From NCBI RefSeq assembly GCF_030453725.1, contig NZ_JAKDJU010000150.1:1-7420 (forward strand): DNA of 7,420 nucleotides. The letters run 5' to 3'. The first letter of the stretch is position 1. Every line of letters begins with the position of its first letter. Position numbers and translations under genes: made by a program. The notes below the pieces were generated by a model, which ran no database searches, had not been told where the DNA came from, and worked only from the letters and a program-made list of their open reading frames with translations. This stretch comes from Brevibacterium picturae. GTDB lineage: Bacteria; Actinomycetota; Actinomycetes; Actinomycetales; Brevibacteriaceae. Below are positions 1 to 6,584 of the stretch, one piece after another.

Positions 1-15
1 CTGACGTTCCCACAG

Positions 16-47
16 CTGTGCCCCGACCGATATCGGTCGGGGCACAG
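16..47. terminator. Perfect 32-bp palindrome, probable bidirectional terminator
   Basis: The two 16-bp arms (16-31 and 32-47) are exact reverse complements with no spacer, so either strand's transcript can form a very stable G+C-rich hairpin with a small A/U loop. It begins 81 bp beyond the helicase stop codon, where a terminator for the hflX-helicase operon is expected. No T-tract follows on either strand, which is common for actinobacterial terminators but lowers certainty. The sequence CACAG occurs at 11-15 and again at 43-47, so CTGTG at 16-20 could pair with either copy. A protein-binding site is the alternative reading. Confidence 0.65.
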
Positions 48-127
48 TGCATCTGAGCATCCGGCTCGTGGGGAACAGAGCGCCTTGCGGGAACCGTGCG
101 TGCTTGTTGGTCAGCCGTGTGTGACTG

Positions 128-2095
128 TCACTCGTCCATCGCCGCCAAGCGTCCAAGACTGCTCTTCACGAGACTCGAATCCGTCGTCGGCCACATCGAC
201 GGCATCGAATTCACCAGATAGCCGCCGTAGCGCGCCGAGCGTAGGCGTGAGTCGAGCACGGCCACGACTCCCCTGTCCGAGGTCGAACGGATGAGGCGGC
301 CCGCACCCTGTGCCAGGCGCAGGGCGGCATGAGTGGCGCTGACGGCCATGAACCCGTTGACTCCCCGATTGTCGGCATCTCTCGACCTGGCCTGCATCAG
401 CGGGTCATCGGGTCGGGGGAACGGGAGCCTGTCGATGATGACGAGGCGATTGGTCCGGCCCGGAACGTCCACTCCCTGCCACAGTGACATGGTTCCGAAC
501 AGGCAGGCCTCGTCATCGGCGGTGAACTGGGAGACGAGCGAGGGCAGCCCGTCGTCGCCCTGGAGGAGGATCGGAATGTCGAGCTTCGTCCGCAGATGTT
601 CGGCAGCGACATTCGCTGCCGCGCGGGAGGAGAAGAGTCCCAGCGCTCCCCCGTTGGATGCCGTGACGAGTTCCTCGAGCTCGTCCAGGGCCTGTTCGCT
701 GAGGCCGCTGCGGCCAGGCCGCGGGAGGTGGGCGGCGACGTAGAGGATGCTCTGTTTGCCGTAGTCGAAGGGCGATCCGACGTCGAGGCTGTCCCACTTG
801 GGTGCGTCGGGGCCGAAGAGTCCCAACGATGCCGCGACCGCGTCGAAGTTCCCTCCCAGTGACAGGGTCGCCGAGGTGGCCACCACCGTTGACTCCTCGA
901 AGATTCCTGACCGCATGGTGCCGGCGACGCTCAGCGGTGCGACGACGAGGTTCGTGGTCTCACGTTCCCGGAAGGTGCTCCGCGACAACCACACGACGTC
1001 GTTCTTGCCCGGTGAACAGAAGCGCTCGGCCAGGTCGAAGATCTCCTGGCAGCGAGCCTTGGCCATCTGGCGACCGGCATCGGAATCCTCGGTCTTGCCG
1101 CCGATGTCGTTGATGATCTGCCGTGAGGAGTCGCGAATCTGGGCCAATGCCAGCGACAGCGCCTCACTCATGTTCATGACCAGGCCCTCGCTGACGCCGC
1201 TTTGAGCCCGTTCCAGTGCAGCGGCCGCCGAGTCCAGCAGCGCGACGACGCCGTCCTGAACGATCGTGTGCTTGCGCACGGAGCTCGTCGCTGCCGAGAG
1301 CATGCTCGTGTTGATCTGGCCAGACAGCGCGTTCGTGACCCGGTCCTTGAGTTCGTGGGCCTCGTCGATGATGATGACGTCGTGTTCGGGCAGCACGGTG
1401 TTCTCACCGAAGGCGTCGATGGCCAGCAGGGCGTGGTTGGTCACGACGATGTCGGCCTCGGCCGCGTTGTTGCGTGCCAACTCGGCGAAGCATTCGGTGT
1501 AGAGGGGGCAGTTCGAGCCGAGGCAGTCGAAGGCATTGACGGAGACCTGTGACCAGGCCCTGTCGCTGACGCCGGGCAGCAGGTCGTCGCGATCGCCGGT
1601 GTCCGTGGTCTTCTCCCAGGTCCGGATCCGCTGGATCTCCTCGCCCAGCCCCGATCGGTCGTTCGGCTTGCGACCGGCCTCCGCATCGGCGCCGAGGTCG
1701 AAGAGCATGCCCTCGCCCTCATCGGGGTATCCGCCGCCGAGCTTGTGTTTGCAGACATAGTTGCGTCTGCCCTTGAGCAGGGCGGCCCGCGGCAGCGGAT
1801 CGAGGCTCTTCTTCACCGACTTGAACAGTCGCGGCAGATCCCGATGGATGATCTGTGTCTGCAGAGCCAAGGTCGCCGTCGACACGATGACACGGTTACC
1901 GGTCCGGCTGGAGTACTCGGCCGCGGGAACCAGGTACGCCAGCGATTTTCCTGTCCCGGTGCCGGCCTGAACCAACAGGTGAATGCCCTTGTCGACCGCC
2001 GAGGCGACGGCGTCGGCCATCTCTGTCTGACCTGTGCGGGTCGAGCCGCCGATGGCCCCTACGGCGGACTCGAGCAGGTCTTCCACGGCACTCAC
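128..2095 (-). CDS. dinG: DinG/XPD-family ATP-dependent DNA helicase with Fe-S cluster cysteines
   Basis: This 655-residue protein is a superfamily 2 iron-sulfur DNA helicase of the DinG/YoaA/XPD group; known members unwind DNA 5' to 3' and act on forks, R-loops and repair intermediates in the cytoplasm. Visible motifs, in order, are Walker A AGTGTGKS (44-51), four cysteines at 115, 191, 196 and 202 spaced like the DinG 4Fe-4S ligands, the DEAH box (244-247), VVATSATL (404-411), and motif VI QGAGRLIR (596-603). There is no N-terminal exonuclease domain, and the length fits the YoaA-like form. The GTG start overlaps the hflX stop by 4 nt (GTGA), and no good Shine-Dalgarno precedes it, so translation is probably coupled to hflX. 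The family is certain. The symbol dinG rather than yoaA is conventional for actinobacteria, and the exact physiological role is inferred. Confidence 0.93.
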   Translation of the reverse strand: MSAVEDLLESAVGAIGGSTRTGQTEMADAVASAVDKGIHLLVQAGTGTGKSLAYLVPAAEYSSRTGNRVIVSTATLALQTQIIHRDLPRLFKSVKKSLDPLPRAALLKGRRNYVCKHKLGGGYPDEGEGMLFDLGADAEAGRKPNDRSGLGEEIQRIRTWEKTTDTGDRDDLLPGVSDRAWSQVSVNAFDCLGSNCPLYTECFAELARNNAAEADIVVTNHALLAIDAFGENTVLPEHDVIIIDEAHELKDRVTNALSGQINTSMLSAATSSVRKHTIVQDGVVALLDSAAAALERAQSGVSEGLVMNMSEALSLALAQIRDSSRQIINDIGGKTEDSDAGRQMAKARCQEIFDLAERFCSPGKNDVVWLSRSTFRERETTNLVVAPLSVAGTMRSGIFEESTVVATSATLSLGGNFDAVAASLGLFGPDAPKWDSLDVGSPFDYGKQSILYVAAHLPRPGRSGLSEQALDELEELVTASNGGALGLFSSRAAANVAAEHLRTKLDIPILLQGDDGLPSLVSQFTADDEACLFGTMSLWQGVDVPGRTNRLVIIDRLPFPRPDDPLMQARSRDADNRGVNGFMAVSATHAALRLAQGAGRLIRSTSDRGVVAVLDSRLRSARYGGYLVNSMPSMWPTTDSSLVKSSLGRLAAMDE

Positions 2096-3567
2096 TCGCC
2101 GATGACCAGATCCGGACGTCGGAAGTCTTCGAGCTCGGCAGCCAGTTCTGCCGGGACCTTGGCCTGCATTGCGGTTCCACCGGCGCCGTGCTCTTCATGT
2201 TCGACCATGCCGAGGGCATAGATCTTCGACACGAGGTCACCGCGCTGGTAGGGAATGAGCACCGTGACCTCGATATTCGGCGCCGGCAGCATCTCCTCGA
2301 TCGCTTCGACGAGCTCGGGAACGCCCTCTTTCGTCACGGCAGAGACGAAGCGGGCCTCCGGGTATTCGGCGTGGAGACCGGTCACCACGGCTTCATCGGC
2401 GAGGTCGGCCTTGTTGAAGACGAGCAGTTCGGGAATGTCTCCGGTGTCGACGTCCTTGAGGACTTCCCGGACTGCGTGGATCTGTCCGTGCGGGTCCGGA
2501 TGCGAGGCATCGACGATGTGGAGGAGCAGATCCGAGTCGGAGGCCTCCTCAAGTGTCGAACGGAAGGCTTCGACCAATTGGTGCGGAAGGTTCCGGACGA
2601 AACCGACGGTGTCGGTATAGGTGAAGGTGATGCCGTCGGCGGTCCTGGACTGTCTGACGGTCGGATCCAGGGTCGCGAACAGCGCATTCTGCACCATCAC
2701 CTCGGCGTCGGTGAGCTGGTTGAGCAGTGAGGACTTACCGGCGTTGGTGTAGCCGACGATCGCCACGGACGGGATGTGATTGCGCGCGCGGTTCTTCCGC
2801 TTCGTCGACCTCGAAGGAGCCATCGCGGCGATCTGTCGGCGCAGCTTCGTCATTCTGGCCCTGATCCGGCGTCGATCGAGTTCGATCTTCGTCTCGCCGG
2901 GACCGCGCGAGCCGATTCCGGCACCGCCGGCGACACGGCCACCCGCCTGGCGGGACAGGGACTCGCCCCAACCGCGCAGACGCGGGAGAAGGTATTCGAG
3001 CTGAGCCAGTTCGACTTGTGCCTTGCCCTCTCGCGACTTGGCATGCTGGGCGAAGATGTCGAGGATGAGAGCCACACGATCAACGACCTTGACCTTGATG
3101 ACGTCTTCGAGTCCGCGTCGTTGGCTGGGTGCGAGTTCGGAGTCGATGATCACGGTGTCGGCCCCCACCGAGGCGACGATCTCAGCCAGCTCGGCGGCCT
3201 TGCCCTTGCCGAGGTAGGTGCCGGGGTCCGGGGTTTCACGCCGTTGGATGATTGCGTCGAGGACTTCGGAGCCGGCGGTCTCCGCGAGTGCGGCGAGTTC
3301 CCTGACCGAGTTCTCGGCGTCGGCCTGTGTCGTGTTCCACAGCCCTGCGAGGACGACCTTCTCCAGGCGGACCTGGCGGTATTCGACCTCGGTGATGTCC
3401 TCGAGTTCGGTGGACAGTCCGGCGACTCGTTTGAGTGCGGCTCTCTCGGCCAGGTCGAACTGCGAGTCGTTGTCGACATTTGCTTCGTTGGTGCCCAGCG
3501 CCTGGGCGCCTCGGGCGAGAACGCGGTCGAGCATCGCGTCCCGACGTTCTTTGTCAGTAGACGTCAT
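2092..3567 (-). CDS. hflX: GTPase HflX, ribosome-associated
   Basis: HflX is a translation-factor-related GTPase that binds the 50S subunit and, in studied bacteria, splits stalled or stress-damaged 70S ribosomes. The 491-residue protein has the N-terminal HflX nucleotide-binding-like domain (roughly 65-250, including TYLGKGK at 117-123), a basic helical linker with the GSRGPGETKIELDRR block (219-233), then the G domain: G1 GYTNAGKSS (272-280), G3 DTVG (319-322), G4 NKAD (385-388) and G5 SAV (409-411). A C-terminal extension follows. It is longer than the E. coli protein (about 426), mainly at the N terminus, as is usual in actinobacteria. The ATG start has AAAGGA at 3572-3577, with a slightly short 4-nt spacing. 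It is the first gene of an operon with the helicase and is divergent from the methyltransferase. All GTPase motifs are intact. Confidence 0.96.
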   Translation of the reverse strand: MTSTDKERRDAMLDRVLARGAQALGTNEANVDNDSQFDLAERAALKRVAGLSTELEDITEVEYRQVRLEKVVLAGLWNTTQADAENSVRELAALAETAGSEVLDAIIQRRETPDPGTYLGKGKAAELAEIVASVGADTVIIDSELAPSQRRGLEDVIKVKVVDRVALILDIFAQHAKSREGKAQVELAQLEYLLPRLRGWGESLSRQAGGRVAGGAGIGSRGPGETKIELDRRRIRARMTKLRRQIAAMAPSRSTKRKNRARNHIPSVAIVGYTNAGKSSLLNQLTDAEVMVQNALFATLDPTVRQSRTADGITFTYTDTVGFVRNLPHQLVEAFRSTLEEASDSDLLLHIVDASHPDPHGQIHAVREVLKDVDTGDIPELLVFNKADLADEAVVTGLHAEYPEARFVSAVTKEGVPELVEAIEEMLPAPNIEVTVLIPYQRGDLVSKIYALGMVEHEEHGAGGTAMQAKVPAELAAELEDFRRPDLVIGE

Positions 3568-3678
3568 TCATTCCTTTGTTCGCTTCTACTCCTCGCTCGG
3601 CATTGGCGCCGAACGACGAGTTCCTCTCAGATGAAAGAGGTGTCCATCAATTCTCCCACAGCCGTCTACACTGGAACG
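3568..3678. promoter_or_regulatory. Divergent intergenic region between hflX and the methyltransferase
   Basis: This 111-bp spacer must carry the signals for hflX-helicase (leftward) and the methyltransferase (rightward). On the plus strand a -10-like TACACT lies at 3667-3672. On the minus strand the only clear signal is the hflX Shine-Dalgarno at 3572-3577; I could not identify a convincing hflX -35/-10 pair. An inverted repeat GAAC-N5-GTTC lies at 3611-3623 in the middle of the spacer and is a possible binding site for a shared regulator. Confidence 0.5.
3667..3672 (+). promoter_or_regulatory. Putative -10 box for a leaderless methyltransferase transcript
   Basis: TACACT fits the actinobacterial TAnnnT -10 pattern. 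It ends 6 nt before the GTG at 3679, so transcription would begin at or next to the first base of that codon. No recognisable -35 hexamer is found 16-18 bp upstream, and there is no usable Shine-Dalgarno before the GTG. Both facts fit a leaderless mRNA, which is common in actinobacteria, but the call rests on spacing and one hexamer. Confidence 0.45.
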
Positions 3679-4293
3679 GTGTCAGAGCACTATTTCACGC
3701 AATCGCCGAGCAGCGAAGCCAGAACACGCGAGCTCACACTCGACCTCGCGGGCCGCGAGGTCACGGTTGAGACCCTTTCGGGGACCTTCTCCCCCACTCG
3801 TCTGGATCTGGGAACCGCGGTTCTGCTGCGACATCTGCCGGTGCCCGAACCCGGCGACATCCTCGATCTGGGGTGCGGTTGGGGGCCGATCTCCTTGGAT
3901 GCGGCCTTCAGGGCCAAGGACGCCGAGGTGGATGTTCGCGTGTGGGCGCTCGACGTCAACTCCCGGTCCCTTGATGCCACGGCGAAGAATGCGCAGCGTC
4001 ACGGTTTGGATTCGGTTCGCCCCGTCACCGCCGACGAGATCCCGGCCGACCTGCAATTCAGTGCGATCCGTTCGAACCCGCCCATCAGGGTCGGCAAGGA
4101 CGCTCTGCATGACCTGCTGACCACCTGGCTGCCGCGATTGGCCCCTGGTGGACGCGCCGATCTGGTCGTGTCGAAGAACCTCGGCGCGGATTCGCTCCAC
4201 AAGTGGCTCATCGCAACTCTCGGAGACGGCTTCAGCGTCGTCCGCACCGGATCGTCCAAGGGCTACCGGGTGCTCACCATCGACCGCGACTGA
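3679..4293 (+). CDS. Class I SAM-dependent methyltransferase, RsmC/MTS type
   Basis: This is a 204-residue Rossmann-fold methyltransferase of the 'methyltransferase small' domain family, the group of RsmC and RlmG that makes N2-methylguanine in rRNA; an rRNA target is inferred. Seen are the SAM-binding motif I DLGCGWGP (63-70), the acidic motif II ALDVN (90-94), and motif IV SNPPIRVGK (132-140), whose NPP element is typical of enzymes that methylate exocyclic amino groups. The C-terminal SSKGYRVL (192-199) is also typical. E. coli RsmC is about 343 residues with a duplicated fold; this is the single-domain form. The GTG at 3679 is chosen because SEHYF immediately after it matches the usual N terminus of these proteins and because a -10-like box abuts it. 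An ATG at 3631 would add 16 residues but lacks an obvious Shine-Dalgarno. The frame stays open back to 2776, antisense to hflX, and that extension is not coding. Confidence 0.88.
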   Translation: MSEHYFTQSPSSEARTRELTLDLAGREVTVETLSGTFSPTRLDLGTAVLLRHLPVPEPGDILDLGCGWGPISLDAAFRAKDAEVDVRVWALDVNSRSLDATAKNAQRHGLDSVRPVTADEIPADLQFSAIRSNPPIRVGKDALHDLLTTWLPRLAPGGRADLVVSKNLGADSLHKWLIATLGDGFSVVRTGSSKGYRVLTIDRD

Positions 4294-4367
4294 ATCATCT
4301 GCGCCGCCGGTTCCTGTCCTATCGACATGTTCGCCAACGGTGACGGCGCCTGGTCGACCCCCGGACC

Positions 4368-4405
4368 TACCTCGCATTCTGCACGACATACCTCGCATTC
4401 TGCAC
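4368..4405. repeat. Tandem direct repeat, two 17-bp copies at 21-bp period
   Basis: TACCTCGCATTCTGCAC occurs identically at 4368-4384 and 4389-4405, separated by 4 bp, with 2 further matching bases (AC) before a one-base mismatch on the left side. The period of 21 bp is two helical turns, so both copies face the same side of the DNA. It lies in the convergent spacer between the methyltransferase and symporter stop codons, where no promoter is needed. It could be a protein-binding pair, a dispersed intergenic repeat or a remnant of local duplication. I see no third copy in the window. Confidence 0.85.
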
Positions 4406-4458
4406 AGAGGCGGACCGGTGGCCCGATGCCAGGCGGCCAGGTGATAGATGGTCGGACG

Positions 4459-4479
4459 CCTGACCGTTGCTCGGTCTGG
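4459..4479 (-). terminator. Weak hairpin beyond the symporter stop codon, possible terminator
   Basis: GACCG (4462-4466) and CGGTC (4472-4476) pair around a 5-nt loop, and CC/GG outside a single mismatch extends the stem to seven pairs. It begins 12 nt after the stop of the minus-strand symporter gene, a normal place for a terminator, but no U-tract follows and the stem is short. Confidence 0.35.
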
Positions 4480-4490
4480 ATTCCTCGACC

Positions 4491-6017
4491 TCAGCCGGCA
4501 TCTTCCTCTGAGTTGTGCCCTTCCCCGACGGGATCCTTGCGCACTTTCCTGCCGCGGTTCTCCCAGAACTCGGTTGTGGCCACCTCGTCCGTATCATCCC
4601 ATGCCTCAATATCTGTACTGATGTGCTTGTAGCTGGGCAGGTCGGCTCGACGGAAGATGGGTTCCTGCCCGGCACGACGCTGATCCATATAGTTCTTCAG
4701 AAGTCGGAACACCAGTGGAGAGAGCATCAGCAGGGCGAAGAGGTTGATCAGCGCCATGATCGCCATGAAAATGTTTGCGGCAGTCCAGACGATGTCGAGC
4801 GAGGCTATTGCGCCGACGAAGACAGCGACCATCACGATCACCTGATAGATCCGCAGTGCTGCTCGGCTGCGGGTCAGATGCTCGATGTTGGCTTCCCCGT
4901 AGTAGTAGTTGCCGAGAACTGAAGAGAATGCGAAGAGGAAGATCGCGAAGGTGAGGAAGTGGATCGCCCACTGGCCGAGTTGTCCGCTCAAGGCGGTCTG
5001 GGTCAGCTGGATCCCTTCGGCCGAGCTGCCGTATTCGGGATTGGAGAGCAGGATGATGAAGGCGGTGATCGAGCAGACGAGGATCGTATCGAAGTACACG
5101 CCCAGCGATTGCACGAAGCCCTGTTTGGCGGGGTGCGAAGCGGATGCCGTCGCTGCGGCATTCGGAACGGAGCCGATGCCTGCCTCATTCGAGAACAGTC
5201 CGCGCTGAACTCCTACCAACATGATCGAACCGAGCGTTCCACCGGCGATCGAGTGCATGCTGAAGGCGTCGCTGAAGATGGTGCCGATCATCTCAGGGAC
5301 CGCGTCGATGTTCATCGACACGACAATGATTCCCACGATCAGATACAGGCCGGCCATGACCGGCACGAGGTAGGCGGAGACGTTTGAGATCCGTTTGGCG
5401 CCACCGGCGAAGATCGCGTAGGCACCGACTGCGATGATCAGACCGGCGATCGCGCTGAACATGAAGTTGGATGCATCGACGTCGAATGACGTCGCAACCG
5501 CGTCAACGATGGAGTTGGACTGCACCGTGTTGAATACGATTCCGTAGGTGATGGCCACGATCACTGCGAAGGCCGCCCCGAGCCATTTCATCTTCAGCCC
5601 GCGTGTGATGTAGTACGCCGGGCCTCCTCGGAAGTTGGAGCCGTCCTTGACCTTGTAGAGCTGGCCGAGCGCGGACTCGGCGAACGCCGTCGCCCCGCCG
5701 ACGATGGCGGTCAGCCACATCCAGAACATCGCGCCGGGACCGCCCAAGGAGATCGCAAGGGCCACACCGGCGATATTCGCTGTGCCCACGCGCGAGGCCG
5801 CAGAGATGGAGAAGGCCCGAAACGGTGAAATGTTCCTGTTGCCTTCGGCATCGTGGCCGCCGGGCTCGGCGAGTGTGCGGAACATTTCGGGGAGCAGGCG
5901 CAACTGCACCGCGCCCGTCCGAATCGTGAAGTACAGACCAGTGGGAATCAGAACAGCGACGAGAACGTAAGTGATGACGTTGTCGACGCTGTCGAAGACG
6001 TTCTGGAGCATCTCCAT
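4491..6017 (-). CDS. AGCS-family sodium:alanine/glycine symporter
   Basis: This 508-residue integral membrane protein belongs to the alanine or glycine:cation symporter family, which imports small neutral amino acids with Na+ or H+. About ten to eleven hydrophobic segments are visible, for example near 12-32, 97-118, 145-165, 183-204, 213-234, 306-325, 350-370, 388-407 and 411-434. The family signature GGPGAMFWMWLTA lies at 92-104, and other hallmarks are SNFRGGPAYY (127-136), RGLFSNEAGIGS (272-283) and GNYYYGE (369-375). The conserved GTGNIAGVA motif reads GTANIAGVA at 78-86. The C-terminal 68 residues form a hydrophilic, acid-rich cytoplasmic tail. The ATG at 6017 is supported by AAGGAGG (6027-6033) 9 nt upstream; the ATG two codons later is too far from it. 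The gene is probably monocistronic. Substrate (alanine, glycine or D-amino acid) and ion cannot be set from sequence alone. Confidence 0.94.
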   Translation of the reverse strand: MEMLQNVFDSVDNVITYVLVAVLIPTGLYFTIRTGAVQLRLLPEMFRTLAEPGGHDAEGNRNISPFRAFSISAASRVGTANIAGVALAISLGGPGAMFWMWLTAIVGGATAFAESALGQLYKVKDGSNFRGGPAYYITRGLKMKWLGAAFAVIVAITYGIVFNTVQSNSIVDAVATSFDVDASNFMFSAIAGLIIAVGAYAIFAGGAKRISNVSAYLVPVMAGLYLIVGIIVVSMNIDAVPEMIGTIFSDAFSMHSIAGGTLGSIMLVGVQRGLFSNEAGIGSVPNAAATASASHPAKQGFVQSLGVYFDTILVCSITAFIILLSNPEYGSSAEGIQLTQTALSGQLGQWAIHFLTFAIFLFAFSSVLGNYYYGEANIEHLTRSRAALRIYQVIVMVAVFVGAIASLDIVWTAANIFMAIMALINLFALLMLSPLVFRLLKNYMDQRRAGQEPIFRRADLPSYKHISTDIEAWDDTDEVATTEFWENRGRKVRKDPVGEGHNSEEDAG

Positions 6018-6026
6018 AAGGCTGGG

Positions 6027-6033
6027 CCTCCTT
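6027..6033 (-). promoter_or_regulatory. Shine-Dalgarno that fixes the symporter start
   Basis: On the minus strand this reads AAGGAGG, a near-perfect match to the 16S rRNA 3' end. It lies 9 nt before the ATG at 6017 and decides that start over the ATG two codons downstream. Confidence 0.85.
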
Positions 6034-6035
6034 CA

Positions 6036-6076
6036 ACACGCACCGCGTGTGGTTCGGGCGAGCGATTGCAACGCCC
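6036..6076 (-). promoter_or_regulatory. Two adjacent hairpins in the symporter leader
   Basis: The first hairpin (6036-6050) has a perfect 6-bp stem ACACGC/GCGTGT with a 3-nt loop and ends only 2 nt before the Shine-Dalgarno. The second (6056-6076) pairs GGGCG with CGCCC around an 11-nt loop. Both would form in the minus-strand transcript directly upstream of the ribosome-binding site, so they could affect translation initiation, but such small stems are also common by chance in G+C-rich DNA. Confidence 0.4.
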
Positions 6077-6187
6077 TCCGGTTGTGATTCCCCCAGTCTG
6101 CCAGTGTTCACCACATATGGAGTCGGCCATTTCACCTCGAGGCCTCGCTCAGACTTCGTACTCGATGGTTTCGAGGCGAGCCGCACC

Positions 6188-6217
6188 ATTTTTGTCGTCT
6201 GCAACAACGGGCGTCAA
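6188..6217 (-). promoter_or_regulatory. Weak candidate promoter for the symporter
   Basis: On the minus strand TTGACG (complement of 6212-6217, five of six matches to TTGACA) is followed after 18 bp by AAAAAT (complement of 6188-6193, four of six matches to TATAAT). This would give a leader of about 160 nt. The -10 is poor and other starts nearer the gene are possible. Confidence 0.25.
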
Positions 6218-6564
6218 GCGCTGTGCTCCTCATTCAGCAGAAGAACAGAAGTGAACGACGAATGCACATCATCAACGATCGCCGCTGCACCTCATTGAGT
6301 CCTCGCGGCACACCGCGGTTCCAAGACGACAGCAGCATCGTCGCCCACGCCGCCTGTGCACGGCGATGGCGAAAGTCCCGTGCACCGGGGCAGTGAGAGC
6401 TGCGGCACTAGGGACCGGGCGCATCTGCCATGGCCCTGCCAGACGGATCGCGGCGTCGACGCGTGGAGCGATAGCCAGACATCACATTCCCTCGTCTGCT
6501 GTCAGCCACTCGCCGATGTCGAACCCCGTGGGCCCGTGGTACCGAATATCATATGGTGATCATG

Positions 6565-6584
6565 TATACGGAAGTCGTGACTTC
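6565..6584 (+). promoter_or_regulatory. Candidate -10 box and operator dyad for the DUF4396 gene
   Basis: TATACG at 6565-6570 could be a -10 element. Directly after it is the perfect inverted repeat GAAGTC-GT-GACTTC (6571-6584), which would cover the predicted transcription start and is a natural position for a repressor site. The leader would be about 45 nt. No good -35 was found, and the regulator is unknown. Confidence 0.35.

Noticed and set aside
85..294. Plus-strand open frame of 69 codons
   Set aside because: It is antisense to the helicase 3' end, lacks a ribosome-binding site and has a low-complexity Ser/Pro/Arg composition typical of shadow frames.
2188..2730. 180-codon plus-strand frame inside hflX
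   Set aside because: It is the antisense of the G domain of a clearly conserved GTPase; its His/Asp/Gly/Val-rich composition mirrors hflX codons and is not protein-like.
4301..4349. GCGCCG/CGGCGC inverted repeat after the methyltransferase stop as a terminator
   Set aside because: The stem is only 6 bp with a loop of nearly 40 nt and no T-tract, so it is likely chance in G+C-rich DNA.
3682..4398. 238-codon minus-strand frame opposite the methyltransferase
   Set aside because: The methyltransferase has intact conserved motifs on the plus strand; this frame has no family-like feature and is a shadow.
6018..6181. Glycine riboswitch upstream of the symporter
   Set aside because: Glycine riboswitches are known before some AGCS genes, but the conserved core sequences and paired architecture are not present here.
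5503..6207. 234-codon minus-strand frame overlapping the symporter start
   Set aside because: It is in another phase over the symporter N-terminal coding region and its leader; the product is Arg/His-rich and lacks a plausible start signal, whereas the symporter has a strong Shine-Dalgarno.
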